A program made the position numbers and the translations under genes. Under the pieces are notes generated by a model that saw only the letters and a list, made by a program, of their open reading frames with translations, made no database searches and was not told the DNA's origin. This document shows positions 33,889-41,494 of a DNA stretch of 64,000 bases, piece after piece. The stretch covers positions 62,001 through 126,000 of the forward strand of contig JAFYMG010000014.1 in the NCBI GenBank assembly GCA_017556705.1, in the 5' to 3' direction. The stretch is from Paludibacteraceae bacterium (lineage in GTDB: Bacteria > Bacteroidota > Bacteroidia > Bacteroidales > Paludibacteraceae). Numbering within the stretch: the first letter of the stretch is position 1; each line of letters opens with the position of its first letter.

Positions 33889-34180
33889 AATGATTCACGC
33901 TGGGGAATGTGGGCGGGTATGTCAGCCCTCCATCCTAACAAGAATCGTTCAAAGACATAATAAAAGGCGTTTATTAGCGCTTGTTTTGGAACTACGAAAT
34001 CCGGAAAATTTCACATACCCGAAGCAAGAGAGCGATAAATGCCCCTTGGTGTGTTTAATTCGTTGTGTCCTTACGACGATTAACATATCGGCGTGGGCAT
34101 TCATTGTTTATTCTTGTATGTAGGGTCATTCCGGAACCTCGTAGTTGAGAATAAGCAAAAAGAGGTTCCACGCTTTTTCT
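33889..34180 (+). ncRNA. Structured small RNA candidate of about 290 nt
   Basis: A promoter upstream and a terminator hairpin with T-run at the end frame a gene-free stretch with long-range pairing: GGAATG (33904) with CATTCC (34127); CGGGTATGT (33914-33922) with ACATACCCG (34013-34021), 9 bp perfect; AATGCCC (34038) with GGGCATT (34095); and the terminal GGAACCTC (34133) with GAGGTTCC (34162). It has no tRNA, tmRNA, RNase P or SRP hallmarks that I can see. The pattern reminds me of a conserved Bacteroidales small RNA (possibly the Rfam Bacteroidales-1 or 6S-like group), but this is memory, not a search. Confidence 0.6.
34133..34178 (+). terminator. Terminator of the small RNA candidate
   Basis: GGAACCTC (34133-34140) and GAGGTTCC (34162-34169), then ACGCTTTTT. 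Confidence 0.7.
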
Positions 34181-34233
34181 ATATTTATAATTGGGTCGTT
34201 TGGAGCCAACTTCCCACAAAGTTTTATAACATA

Positions 34234-34707
34234 ATGAAAAAAGTGATGTTGTTATGTGCTCTTGTATGTATGGCTATATACACACAAGCACAGTATGTTG
34301 CGCCTATCCAATTAGATAAGGCGAGTGATCCTCAGAAGGTGGTAGGAGAAGCATTAACCAAAACGGGTGTTATCTCTTTATCCACAGGTGTGCCATGCTT
34401 AGCTATCGGAGCGGCAACTCTCATGTGTGCTAATTTCCTTCCCAACCCAATGGTGGGATATACAACATCAGCCACTAAAGCAAATGCGAATAAGGACTTG
34501 CAACTCATTTCGGTAGAAGAGTACAATACCAAACTCCGTGAATATACCGACCTAACGCATGCACTAGAAATGACAGGTTATATTCTAACACCTATGGGAG
34601 CAGCATTAACGATTGTGGGTATTCCGTTGTATGTACATGGTAAGAAAATGCTACAATTAGATATACAATATACTGTCAATGGTGCGGGTGTCGCTTTGAA
34701 CTTTTAA
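34234..34707 (+). CDS. Unrecognised exported membrane protein
   Basis: 157 residues from MKKVMLLCALVCMAIYTQA, a signal peptide ending near residue 19. Two further hydrophobic segments (TGVISLSTGVPCLAIGAATLM and the one around TGYILTPMGAALTIVGIPLYV) suggest a small membrane protein with a polar loop of about 45 residues between them. I recognise no family. It lies 25 nt before the collagen-like lipoprotein gene and may share its transcript and compartment. Confidence 0.7.
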   Translation: MKKVMLLCALVCMAIYTQAQYVAPIQLDKASDPQKVVGEALTKTGVISLSTGVPCLAIGAATLMCANFLPNPMVGYTTSATKANANKDLQLISVEEYNTKLREYTDLTHALEMTGYILTPMGAALTIVGIPLYVHGKKMLQLDIQYTVNGAGVALNF

Positions 34708-34731
34708 CTAACACTTTAATATCGACAGAAT

Positions 34732-36876
34732 ATGAAAAAGATATTTTTATATATAGCTATTACTTTAGGCTTGTTAAGTTGCAACCATAAAGATTCATTA
34801 TGGCAAGAGGTTGTAGAAGACTTAGATGAGCGCGTAGAGACTCTTGAGATGCTATGTGCAGAGATGAACACCAACATCACATCACTCCAAACGATTGTGG
34901 ATGTACTACAATCCAATGACTTTATTACAAGCATTGTAGAAATCAAAAAAGACGGCAAAGTAGTGGGTTATACTATCACTTTCGGTAAACACGACCCAAT
35001 CACCATTTATCATGGACAAGACGGTAAGGATGGACAAAATGGTACAAATGGTAAAGACGGTCAAGACGGAGCAGATGGAAAAGATGGTCAAAATGGTGCT
35101 GACGGCAAAGATGGCATAACTCCTGTGATTGGCGTAGCACAAGACACCGACGGTGTGTATTATTGGACTTTGAATGGCGAATGGCTATTGGATGACAATG
35201 GCAACAAACTCCCCGTCTCGGGCAAGGATGGTAAAGATGGCGTAGATGGCGCAAACGGAAAAGATGGTCAAGACGGTACCGATGGCAAAGACGGTATAAC
35301 TCCTCTATTAAAAATAGAAAATGGCTATTGGTATATATCCTATGACAATGGCGCTACTTGGACTGAATCGGGTAAAGCTACAGGCGATAACGGTCAAAAC
35401 GGTCAGAATGGAACAGACGGTAAGGACGGACAAGATGGAACTAATGGACAAGACGGCGTAACACCACTATTAAAAATAGACAATGGTTATTGGTATATAT
35501 CCTATGACAATGGTGCCACTTGGGCGCAATTGGGCAAAGCTACAGGCGAAGACGGTAAAGACGGAGCGAACGGCACCAATGGTACTGATGGCAAAGATGG
35601 ACAAGATGGTGCAGATGGAAGCAATGGTCAAGACGGAATAACCCCACAATTGAAAATAGAAAATGGTTATTGGTACGTATCATACGATAACGGTACTACA
35701 TGGACGCAATTTGGTAAGGCGACTGGAGCAGACGGACAAGATGGTCAAAATGGTACTGACGGCAAGGATGGACAAGATGGAAAGGACGGTGTTACTCCTC
35801 AATTGAAGATAGAGGAGGGTTATTGGTTTATCTCTTATGACAATGGTACTACTTGGACGCAACTCGGCAAAGCCACAGGCGAAGACGGCAAAGATGGAGT
35901 TGATGGCGAGGACGGTAAAGATGGACAAAATGGTGCCGATGGAAAGGATGGACAAGATGGCGATTCTATGTTCCAATCTGTGACACAAGATGAAAACTAT
36001 GTTTATTTCACACTCGCTGATGGTACAGTAATTAAGATTGCCAAAGCTTCTGAAGAAGAACAACCCAATTCGGAGTTTATGTTTATCGTTACATATCATG
36101 CGAATGGTGGCGAGGGTACAATGAAACCTGATACATTCTATTACGGAGTTTCTAAGCAATTGTCAGAGATTACATATACCAAAGATTCTCATACATTTAC
36201 AAGTTGGAATACCAAAGCAGATGGGAAAGGTATTTCCTATTATACTAAACAAGAGTTGATGATCAGTAAAAATATTACACTATATGCTCAATGGGAAGAA
36301 TTGACAGAGCATGTAGATTTGGGATTATCTGTCAAATGGGCTACTTGTAATCTAGGTGCAGAACAACCATGGGAATATGGTGATTATTATGCATGGGGAG
36401 AAGTAAATACTAAAAGTAGTTACACTCAAGATAATTATAAATATGGGAAAGAATCTAAAATGACTAAATACTGCGGTTCATACACGTTCGGTTATCAAAT
36501 GTTTACAGATGATTTGAAAACTTTAGAAAAAGAAGATGATGCTGCTTATCAAAACAAAGGGGATGCATGGCGTATTCCTACATGTGCAGAAATCCAAGAG
36601 TTGATAAGTAGTTGTACATGGACATATACAACACTTAATGGCAGAAATGGATATAAAGTAACATCGAATAAAACAGGATTTACAGACAGGAGCATTTTCT
36701 TACCATGTGAACGCACGTCTAATACAGTAGGTTATTATTGGTCTAGTGAGAATCAAATGGGAAATAATAATGCAGATTGCGCAAGTTGCTTGCATTTTAA
36801 TAATAGTACTATTGAAATTACTTGGAAGGTTCAATATAGATACCATGGGTATAGTATTCGCCCTGTTTGTCCATAA
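34732..36876 (+). CDS. Collagen-like surface lipoprotein with InlB-type and FISUMP domains
   Basis: 714 residues. Lipobox LLSC (lipidated Cys near 17); a helical segment with heptads (about 25-60, DUF4988-like); then Gly-X-Y collagen-like stretches (GQDGKDGQNG type) alternating four times with a 30-residue beta module of the kind LKIENGYWYISYDNG; a Listeria-Bacteroides InlB B-repeat (VTYHANGGEGTMKPD, YAQW, about 455-520); and a C-terminal FISUMP-like domain (VDLGLSVKWATCNLG, WRIPTCAEIQELI, YYWSS, ending SIRPVCP). Probably an outer-membrane stalked adhesin. The GXY triplets are almost all G-(Q/K/A/N)-(D/N). Cell-surface location is inferred from the lipid anchor. Confidence 0.9.
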   Translation: MKKIFLYIAITLGLLSCNHKDSLWQEVVEDLDERVETLEMLCAEMNTNITSLQTIVDVLQSNDFITSIVEIKKDGKVVGYTITFGKHDPITIYHGQDGKDGQNGTNGKDGQDGADGKDGQNGADGKDGITPVIGVAQDTDGVYYWTLNGEWLLDDNGNKLPVSGKDGKDGVDGANGKDGQDGTDGKDGITPLLKIENGYWYISYDNGATWTESGKATGDNGQNGQNGTDGKDGQDGTNGQDGVTPLLKIDNGYWYISYDNGATWAQLGKATGEDGKDGANGTNGTDGKDGQDGADGSNGQDGITPQLKIENGYWYVSYDNGTTWTQFGKATGADGQDGQNGTDGKDGQDGKDGVTPQLKIEEGYWFISYDNGTTWTQLGKATGEDGKDGVDGEDGKDGQNGADGKDGQDGDSMFQSVTQDENYVYFTLADGTVIKIAKASEEEQPNSEFMFIVTYHANGGEGTMKPDTFYYGVSKQLSEITYTKDSHTFTSWNTKADGKGISYYTKQELMISKNITLYAQWEELTEHVDLGLSVKWATCNLGAEQPWEYGDYYAWGEVNTKSSYTQDNYKYGKESKMTKYCGSYTFGYQMFTDDLKTLEKEDDAAYQNKGDAWRIPTCAEIQELISSCTWTYTTLNGRNGYKVTSNKTGFTDRSIFLPCERTSNTVGYYWSSENQMGNNNADCASCLHFNNSTIEITWKVQYRYHGYSIRPVCP

Positions 36877-36880
36877 ATTT

Positions 36881-36897
36881 ATAACTAATAACTGATA
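36881..36897 (+). repeat. 7-bp array copy shared with the batB stop region
   Basis: ATAACTAATAACTGATA here is identical to 920-936; both lie at or just after a stop codon. Confidence 0.7.
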
Positions 36898-36910
36898 CAA
36901 CTTATATATT

Positions 36911-37417
36911 ATGAAAACTTTTATAACAATCAAGGGACCAGAAAACTCAGGAAAAACAACATTAATGTGGACGGTTTATGAAAAATTAGTTGCCGCTAAT
37001 AACACCCCGCACACAATATGGGTTGCAAATGGTTGCCATGAACTGACAGCTCCACATTCTCGTGTTTATAAACCATCGGGAGATTTATGTGATTTTAATG
37101 CTTTAATAAATATCAATGGTGTTAAACTTTATATCTCTAGTGTTGGAGATGCAATAAGATATATTAAAATTACCATTAAAGTGGTATTTTCAATTGATGC
37201 TGATATTGTATTTACCGCAATAAGAACTAGAACAAGAAGTAAAATTATTCTAACTGAAGAATTTTATAACACAGAGATAAAACCAAAGTATTCGCCAATA
37301 GAATTTGTATCATGCAAATATAAGGATCCCAAAAAGATTAGCGAACAAAATGATCAACTTGCTGATGAAATAGTGTCAGCAATCATGAAAGAAGTTCAGA
37401 AAATTACAAATCTTTAA
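36911..37417 (+). CDS. P-loop NTPase of unknown role
   Basis: 168 residues. A Walker A motif GPENSGKTT at residues 9-17 and an early FITIKG beta strand indicate a P-loop NTPase, perhaps of the kinase or thymidylate-kinase-like class, but no Walker B or family signature is clear. It has no signal peptide. Codon use is strongly A/T-ending and the gene is visibly more AT-rich than the arg genes on either side, consistent with transfer. It follows the collagen-like gene by 34 nt and ends at a terminator. Confidence 0.8.
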   Translation: MKTFITIKGPENSGKTTLMWTVYEKLVAANNTPHTIWVANGCHELTAPHSRVYKPSGDLCDFNALININGVKLYISSVGDAIRYIKITIKVVFSIDADIVFTAIRTRTRSKIILTEEFYNTEIKPKYSPIEFVSCKYKDPKKISEQNDQLADEIVSAIMKEVQKITNL

Positions 37418-37424
37418 TTCTAAT

Positions 37425-37456
37425 TCATCCCTTGCTGATAGCAGGGGATGAGTTTT
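37425..37456 (+). terminator. Terminator after the P-loop gene
   Basis: TCATCCC (37425-37431) with GGGATGA (37445-37451), an inner TTGC/GCAG pairing, then GTTTTTAT. Confidence 0.8.
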
Positions 37457-37564
37457 TATATTATCATTCTTCTTGCTCGTTTCGATGCTTGTGTTCAAGC
37501 ACTCCTTCGGCAAGGGTTCGGTATCCCTTCGGAAAACAAAAAGATGAAAACGTGAAACTAAAAG

Positions 37565-37608
37565 CCACCGAAAGCCCAGAGATGTCCCACAGATGTGCTA
37601 CAGTGGTC
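37565..37608 (+). repeat. 11-bp tandem array
   Basis: Four contiguous 11-mers: CCACCGAAAGC, CCAGAGATGTC, CCACAGATGTG, CTACAGTGGTC. Confidence 0.8.
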
Positions 37609-37667
37609 GCCTAATTTGTTCTATGCTTGCGCTGATTCCTCAAAGTGGGGACTTTTCGGGCGCTGCG

Positions 37668-37711
37668 CTCGGAGTGCGTTCCGTCGCACTCCTTCAGGTC
37701 GCCTACCTGCC
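37668..37711. repeat. Tandem small hairpins before argB
   Basis: GGAGTGCG (37671) with CGCACTCC (37685-37692), then CAGGT (37695) with ACCTG (37705). Two further small hairpins lie near 37480-37530. Together with the 11-bp array they fill the 419-bp gap 37418-37836, which holds no credible gene. Confidence 0.7.
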
Positions 37712-37761
37712 GGTAACTTGCTATATGATTACGGTTGAAAAAACAAAATAAGAAGAAATAT

Positions 37762-37792
37762 TTGTACAAATCATCCTTTTTTTGTACCTTTG
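37762..37792 (+). promoter_or_regulatory. Promoter for argB-argE-argH
   Basis: TTG (37762-37764) and TACCTTTG (37785-37792), 20-nt spacing. It starts a second arginine transcript separate from argG-C-D-F'. Confidence 0.85.
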
Positions 37793-37836
37793 CAGCATAA
37801 TTCAGTCTAACCGCAAAGGGAAGACTCTCATCAACT

Positions 37837-38613
37837 ATGATACAAGTAATCAAAATAGGCGGTGGCGTGCTGGAGAACGAAGCGCAAAGAGATGCGTTTC
37901 TGCGTCAGTTTGCTGCTATAGAAGGTCCCAAAGTATTGGTACATGGCGGTGGCAGATTAGCTACAACTATGGCAGAACGTTTGGGCGTAGAGACACAGAT
38001 GATTGATGGTCGCCGTGTGACCGATAAAGAGACCCTCGATATCGTCACCATGGTGTACGGCGGATTAGTCAATAAACAAGTGGTGGCACAATTGCAAACC
38101 ATGGGTGTGAATGCCATTGGATTGACGGGCGTAGATGGCGGATGGATGAAATCGGTGAAGCGTCCTATTAAAAACGGTATCGACTATGGCTATGTCGGCG
38201 ATGTGGTAGATGTGAACGGGCAGCATCTTCGTACACTACTAGATAACGGTTTGACACCTGTGATTGCTCCAATCACCTATAGCGCCGAAGGAGCATTACT
38301 CAATACGAATGCCGATACTGTAGCATCGCAAACAGCTATCGCTTTAGCACCCGATGTACAACTGACTTTCTGCTTTGAGAAAGCAGGTGTATTGAGCAAC
38401 CCAGATGACGAATCATCGCTCATCGCTCGTATCACCCCCGAATCATACACCCAACTCAAAGCAGATGGTATTGTATCGGGCGGTATGATACCTAAGATAG
38501 ATAATGCTTTTGCAGCTATTGAGCACGGCGTACAATCCGTACGCATCACCCACGCAAGCAACTTGCAAGGGGGAACAATAATCGAAGAAAGATGGAAGAC
38601 CGCCTTTGGCTGA
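37837..38613 (+). CDS. argB: N-acylglutamate kinase
   Basis: 258 residues. Amino-acid kinase fold: VIKIGGGVLEN, VHGGGRLAT, and the C-terminal GGMIPKIDNAFAAIEHGVQSVRITHA with the ATP-site Lys. It phosphorylates N-acetyl- or N-succinylglutamate. The last codons (KTAFG and stop) lie inside the first hairpin of the following modular repeat, so the element supplies the C-terminus. Confidence 0.94.
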   Translation: MIQVIKIGGGVLENEAQRDAFLRQFAAIEGPKVLVHGGGRLATTMAERLGVETQMIDGRRVTDKETLDIVTMVYGGLVNKQVVAQLQTMGVNAIGLTGVDGGWMKSVKRPIKNGIDYGYVGDVVDVNGQHLRTLLDNGLTPVIAPITYSAEGALLNTNADTVASQTAIALAPDVQLTFCFEKAGVLSNPDDESSLIARITPESYTQLKADGIVSGGMIPKIDNAFAAIEHGVQSVRITHASNLQGGTIIEERWKTAFG

Positions 38614-38764
38614 GAGACCACTTCGTTGAGAGACCACTTCGTTGTTAGACCGCACCAAAGGTGCTGAGAGACTCTAGAATCTAACAGGCGAAGCCGATCT
38701 AACAGAGAGTGTAAGCGAGCGGTCTAACAGAGTAACGATCTAACAGCGACACAGTCGCGATCTA
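38598..38764. repeat. Modular multi-hairpin element (TGTTAGAYC type) between argB and argE
   Basis: Left arm: GACC, GCCTTTGGC, TGAGAGACC, ACTTCGT, TGAGAGACC, ACTTCGT, TGTTAGACC, GCACCAAAGGTGC. Right arm: ATCTAACA, GGCGAAGCC, GATCTAACA, a 16-nt module, GGTCTAACA, GAGTAAC, GATCTAACA, GCGACACAGTCGC, GATC. It has the same plan as the argC-argD element but different hairpins, and overlaps the argB stop codon. Confidence 0.92.
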
Positions 38765-38771
38765 TAGATAT

Positions 38772-39800
38772 ATGGACAACAAATACATCACACTACTGCA
38801 ACGCATGATTCAAACTCCCTCTATTTCAGGGCAGGAGGATGCGGTATGCACGTTGCTGGAGCAATGGATGACGGCAGAGGGCATTGCCGTTCGTCGCGTA
38901 GGAAATAACCTATGGGCGGAATGTGGAGAAGGGCAAGAAACAGTGCTACTCAACGCACATGTCGACACAGTCAAACCAGCGGTATCTTACACCCGTGACC
39001 CTTTCTCGGGAGAGTGTGATGGCAAAACAATATACGGATTAGGAGCTAATGATTGCGGTGGTAGTGTGATAGCCATGTTGGCGACTTTCCTAGATATCTA
39101 TCGTCACCCAATAGCTGGTAAACGCATTGTGCTTACCCTCACGGCCGAAGAAGAGAATAGCGGCAGACATGGCATCGAAATGCTGTTGCCACACATCGGA
39201 AAGATTGATTATGCCATCGTGGGCGAACCTACCTCGTTGGAGATGGCAGTAGCCGAACGCGGACTAATGGTGCTAGACGGCGAAGCCAAAGGAAAAGCTG
39301 GACATGCTGCACGCGAAGAAGGTGTGAATGCACTGTATATTGCGCTAGATGATATACAAACATTGCGCAACTACGAATTTGAGAAGGTGTCGCCATTCTT
39401 GGGGACAGTAAAGATGACCACTACAATGATCGAGGCAGGTACGCAGCATAATGTAGTGCCTGATACATGTCAATTCGTCGTAGATATTCGCTCCAATGGA
39501 TTGTACTCTAATGAGGAGATACATGCACTTTTGCAGCCAATGGTGCAATCAACACTGACCCCACGCTCTACGCGACTCAATGCCACATCTACGCCAATTG
39601 AGACTGCTATCGTGCAACGAGCAAAAGCATTGGGCATCCCACTCTATGGCTCGCCTACACTGAGCAATATGGCATTGTTGAGTTGTCCTAAGGTTAAGTT
39701 TGGCCCTGGCGACTCCGCCCGCTCACACACTGCAGACGAATATATTCATATCCACGAAATAGAACAAGCAATTAAATTACTGAAAATACTGATAGAATAA
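38772..39800 (+). CDS. argE: M20 N-acylornithine/acylcitrulline deacylase
   Basis: 342 residues. M20 metallopeptidase metal ligands appear in NAHVDTVKP (His, Asp), GANDCGGSV (Asp), EEENSGRHG (Glu-Glu catalytic pair) and a C-terminal Ser-rich SARSHTADEYIHI (His). Shorter dimerisation domain than DapE. Between argB and argH and with an acyl-ornithine carbamoyltransferase in the cluster, its likely substrate is the N-acylcitrulline. Specificity for acetyl or succinyl cannot be read. Confidence 0.88.
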   Translation: MDNKYITLLQRMIQTPSISGQEDAVCTLLEQWMTAEGIAVRRVGNNLWAECGEGQETVLLNAHVDTVKPAVSYTRDPFSGECDGKTIYGLGANDCGGSVIAMLATFLDIYRHPIAGKRIVLTLTAEEENSGRHGIEMLLPHIGKIDYAIVGEPTSLEMAVAERGLMVLDGEAKGKAGHAAREEGVNALYIALDDIQTLRNYEFEKVSPFLGTVKMTTTMIEAGTQHNVVPDTCQFVVDIRSNGLYSNEEIHALLQPMVQSTLTPRSTRLNATSTPIETAIVQRAKALGIPLYGSPTLSNMALLSCPKVKFGPGDSARSHTADEYIHIHEIEQAIKLLKILIE

Positions 39801-39827
39801 ATAATACCTCCTTGCCCTTATGGGCAG

Positions 39828-40061
39828 AAATCTTATAAAATCTTATAGCTCAATAACCTCCCATACGAGGTTCTCCGAAATAAATTGCCTACGCTCTTCG
39901 TTTTGGGAACATCCAAAACTCATCACTAATCTTATGGAATGTGGCGGTAAGCATTTCAGCGACCAATCAGAGTCAATACTTGCTTTTATTTACTTAAGAT
40001 TCAGCGACGAGCGTGCGAAGGAGCGGTGGCAATAAAATCAGAGATACGAAAAATAAGATTT
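39828..40061. repeat. 234-bp nested inverted-repeat element between argE and argH
   Basis: Ends AAATCTTAT (39828-39836) and ATAAGATTT (40053-40061) are perfect inverted repeats. Inside, CGCTCTTCG near 39891 opposes CGAAGGAGCG near 40017, and CTAATCTTATGG near 39927 opposes ACTTAAGATT near 39993. The 313-bp gap has one 71-codon open frame that does not look like protein. Confidence 0.6.
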
Positions 40062-40113
40062 ATTTAGATTTCTCGCGCTCCAGCGCGTAGGAGCTTTAAA
40101 TTAATTAAATACA

Positions 40114-41466
40114 ATGAAACTCTGGGATAAAGGTTACAAGATCGACGACGCCATAGAGCGTTTTACCGTAGGCAAAGACAAAGAACTGGATTTGCTACTT
40201 GCTACGCATGATATATTAGGTACCATGGCACATGTGACTATGTTGGAGCATGTGGGCTTGCTATCCAAAGAAGATTTGGATGTTCTCCTACCTGCGTTGC
40301 GAGAATTGTATAAGCAAGCAGAGGCGGGAAATTTCGTCATTGAAGAGGGTATCGAGGATGTACACTCGCAAGTGGAAGTCATGCTCACACACCAACTAGG
40401 TGAAGTGGGCAAAAAAGTGCATACGGGTCGCTCGCGCAATGACCAAGTGCTGGTGGATTTGAAACTCTTTACCCGTACTGAGATTGAAAAGACAATGGGA
40501 TTGGTAGAGCAACTCTTCCACACCCTACAAAAGCGTAGCGAGGAGACTAAAGCGCTTCTAATGCCAGGATATACCCATTTGCAAGTGGCTATGTCATCGT
40601 CTTTTGGATTGTGGTTAGGCGCTTATGCAGAGGCACTTACAGACGACATGCGTCTATTGGTAGCGGCTTTTGAGCAAGCAAATCTTAATCCGCTCGGTTC
40701 TGCCGCAGGTTATGGTTCGTCGGCTCCACTCAATCGCACAATGACTACGCAGTTGCTTGGTTTTGCTGATTTGGATTATAATGCTATCTATGCGCAAATG
40801 AATCGTGGACGCATGGAGCGTACTGTGGCTTTTGCGTATTCATCCGTGGCAGAGACATTGGGCAGATTGGCGATGGACTGCTGTATGTTCAATTCGCAGA
40901 ACTTTGGTTTTATCAAACTGCCTGATACGATGACTACAGGTTCGAGCATTATGCCGCACAAGAAGAACCCAGATGTGTTTGAATTGATTCGTGCGCACGC
41001 CAATCGTATCTGCGCTTTGCCTGACACCATTCGTCATATCACAACCAATCTGCCCGTTGGCTATTTCCGTGATATGCAGTTGATAAAGGAAGTATATTTC
41101 CCGCTATTTGATCAGCTTAACAATTTGTTGGAGATTACCACCTACGCCATAGAGAATATGGAGATGAAAGCGGACATCATGTCCAATCCATTATACGCGC
41201 CGGCTTTTTCGGTAGAAGAAGTCAATCGTCGTGCGGCGAATGGTGTAGCGTTCCGCGATGCATATCGCCAAGTGGCAGATGAGATCACCAATGGCACTTT
41301 CAAGCACGAAGCGACAGTAGAGGAAACATTATCTCACTACACCCACGAAGGATCTATCGGTAACTTGTGCAACGAACAAATTAAAGCCAAGATGGATGCG
41401 ATTGTAAACGCCCTTTCATTGGATGCGATTCATCAAACGATCAATCACTTGTTGAACACTAAGTAA
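40114..41466 (+). CDS. argH: Argininosuccinate lyase
   Basis: 450 residues. Signature GSSIMPHKKNP with the flexible catalytic loop, HTGRSRNDQV near residue 107, and TRAHVTML-like early motif (AHVTMLEHVGLL). It cleaves argininosuccinate to arginine and fumarate, the last pathway step. The leader holds a 5-bp hairpin (GCTCC/GGAGC) just before the start. Confidence 0.95.
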   Translation: MKLWDKGYKIDDAIERFTVGKDKELDLLLATHDILGTMAHVTMLEHVGLLSKEDLDVLLPALRELYKQAEAGNFVIEEGIEDVHSQVEVMLTHQLGEVGKKVHTGRSRNDQVLVDLKLFTRTEIEKTMGLVEQLFHTLQKRSEETKALLMPGYTHLQVAMSSSFGLWLGAYAEALTDDMRLLVAAFEQANLNPLGSAAGYGSSAPLNRTMTTQLLGFADLDYNAIYAQMNRGRMERTVAFAYSSVAETLGRLAMDCCMFNSQNFGFIKLPDTMTTGSSIMPHKKNPDVFELIRAHANRICALPDTIRHITTNLPVGYFRDMQLIKEVYFPLFDQLNNLLEITTYAIENMEMKADIMSNPLYAPAFSVEEVNRRAANGVAFRDAYRQVADEITNGTFKHEATVEETLSHYTHEGSIGNLCNEQIKAKMDAIVNALSLDAIHQTINHLLNTK

Positions 41467-41494
41467 ATAAATTATACATTTAAGGTTATATCCT

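Noticed and set aside
33890-34123. 77-codon open frame in the RNA candidate
   Set aside because: Composition is not protein-like, it overlaps several RNA helices, and no translation signals are seen.
34906-35254. Minus-strand open frames opposite the collagen-like gene
   Set aside because: They are complement frames of the GXY repeats.
33344-37836. Integrative element or prophage at the arg cluster
   Set aside because: No integrase, transposase, attachment repeats or phage structural genes found.
39820-40035. 71-codon open frame between argE and argH
   Set aside because: It lies within the inverted-repeat element and shows no protein character.
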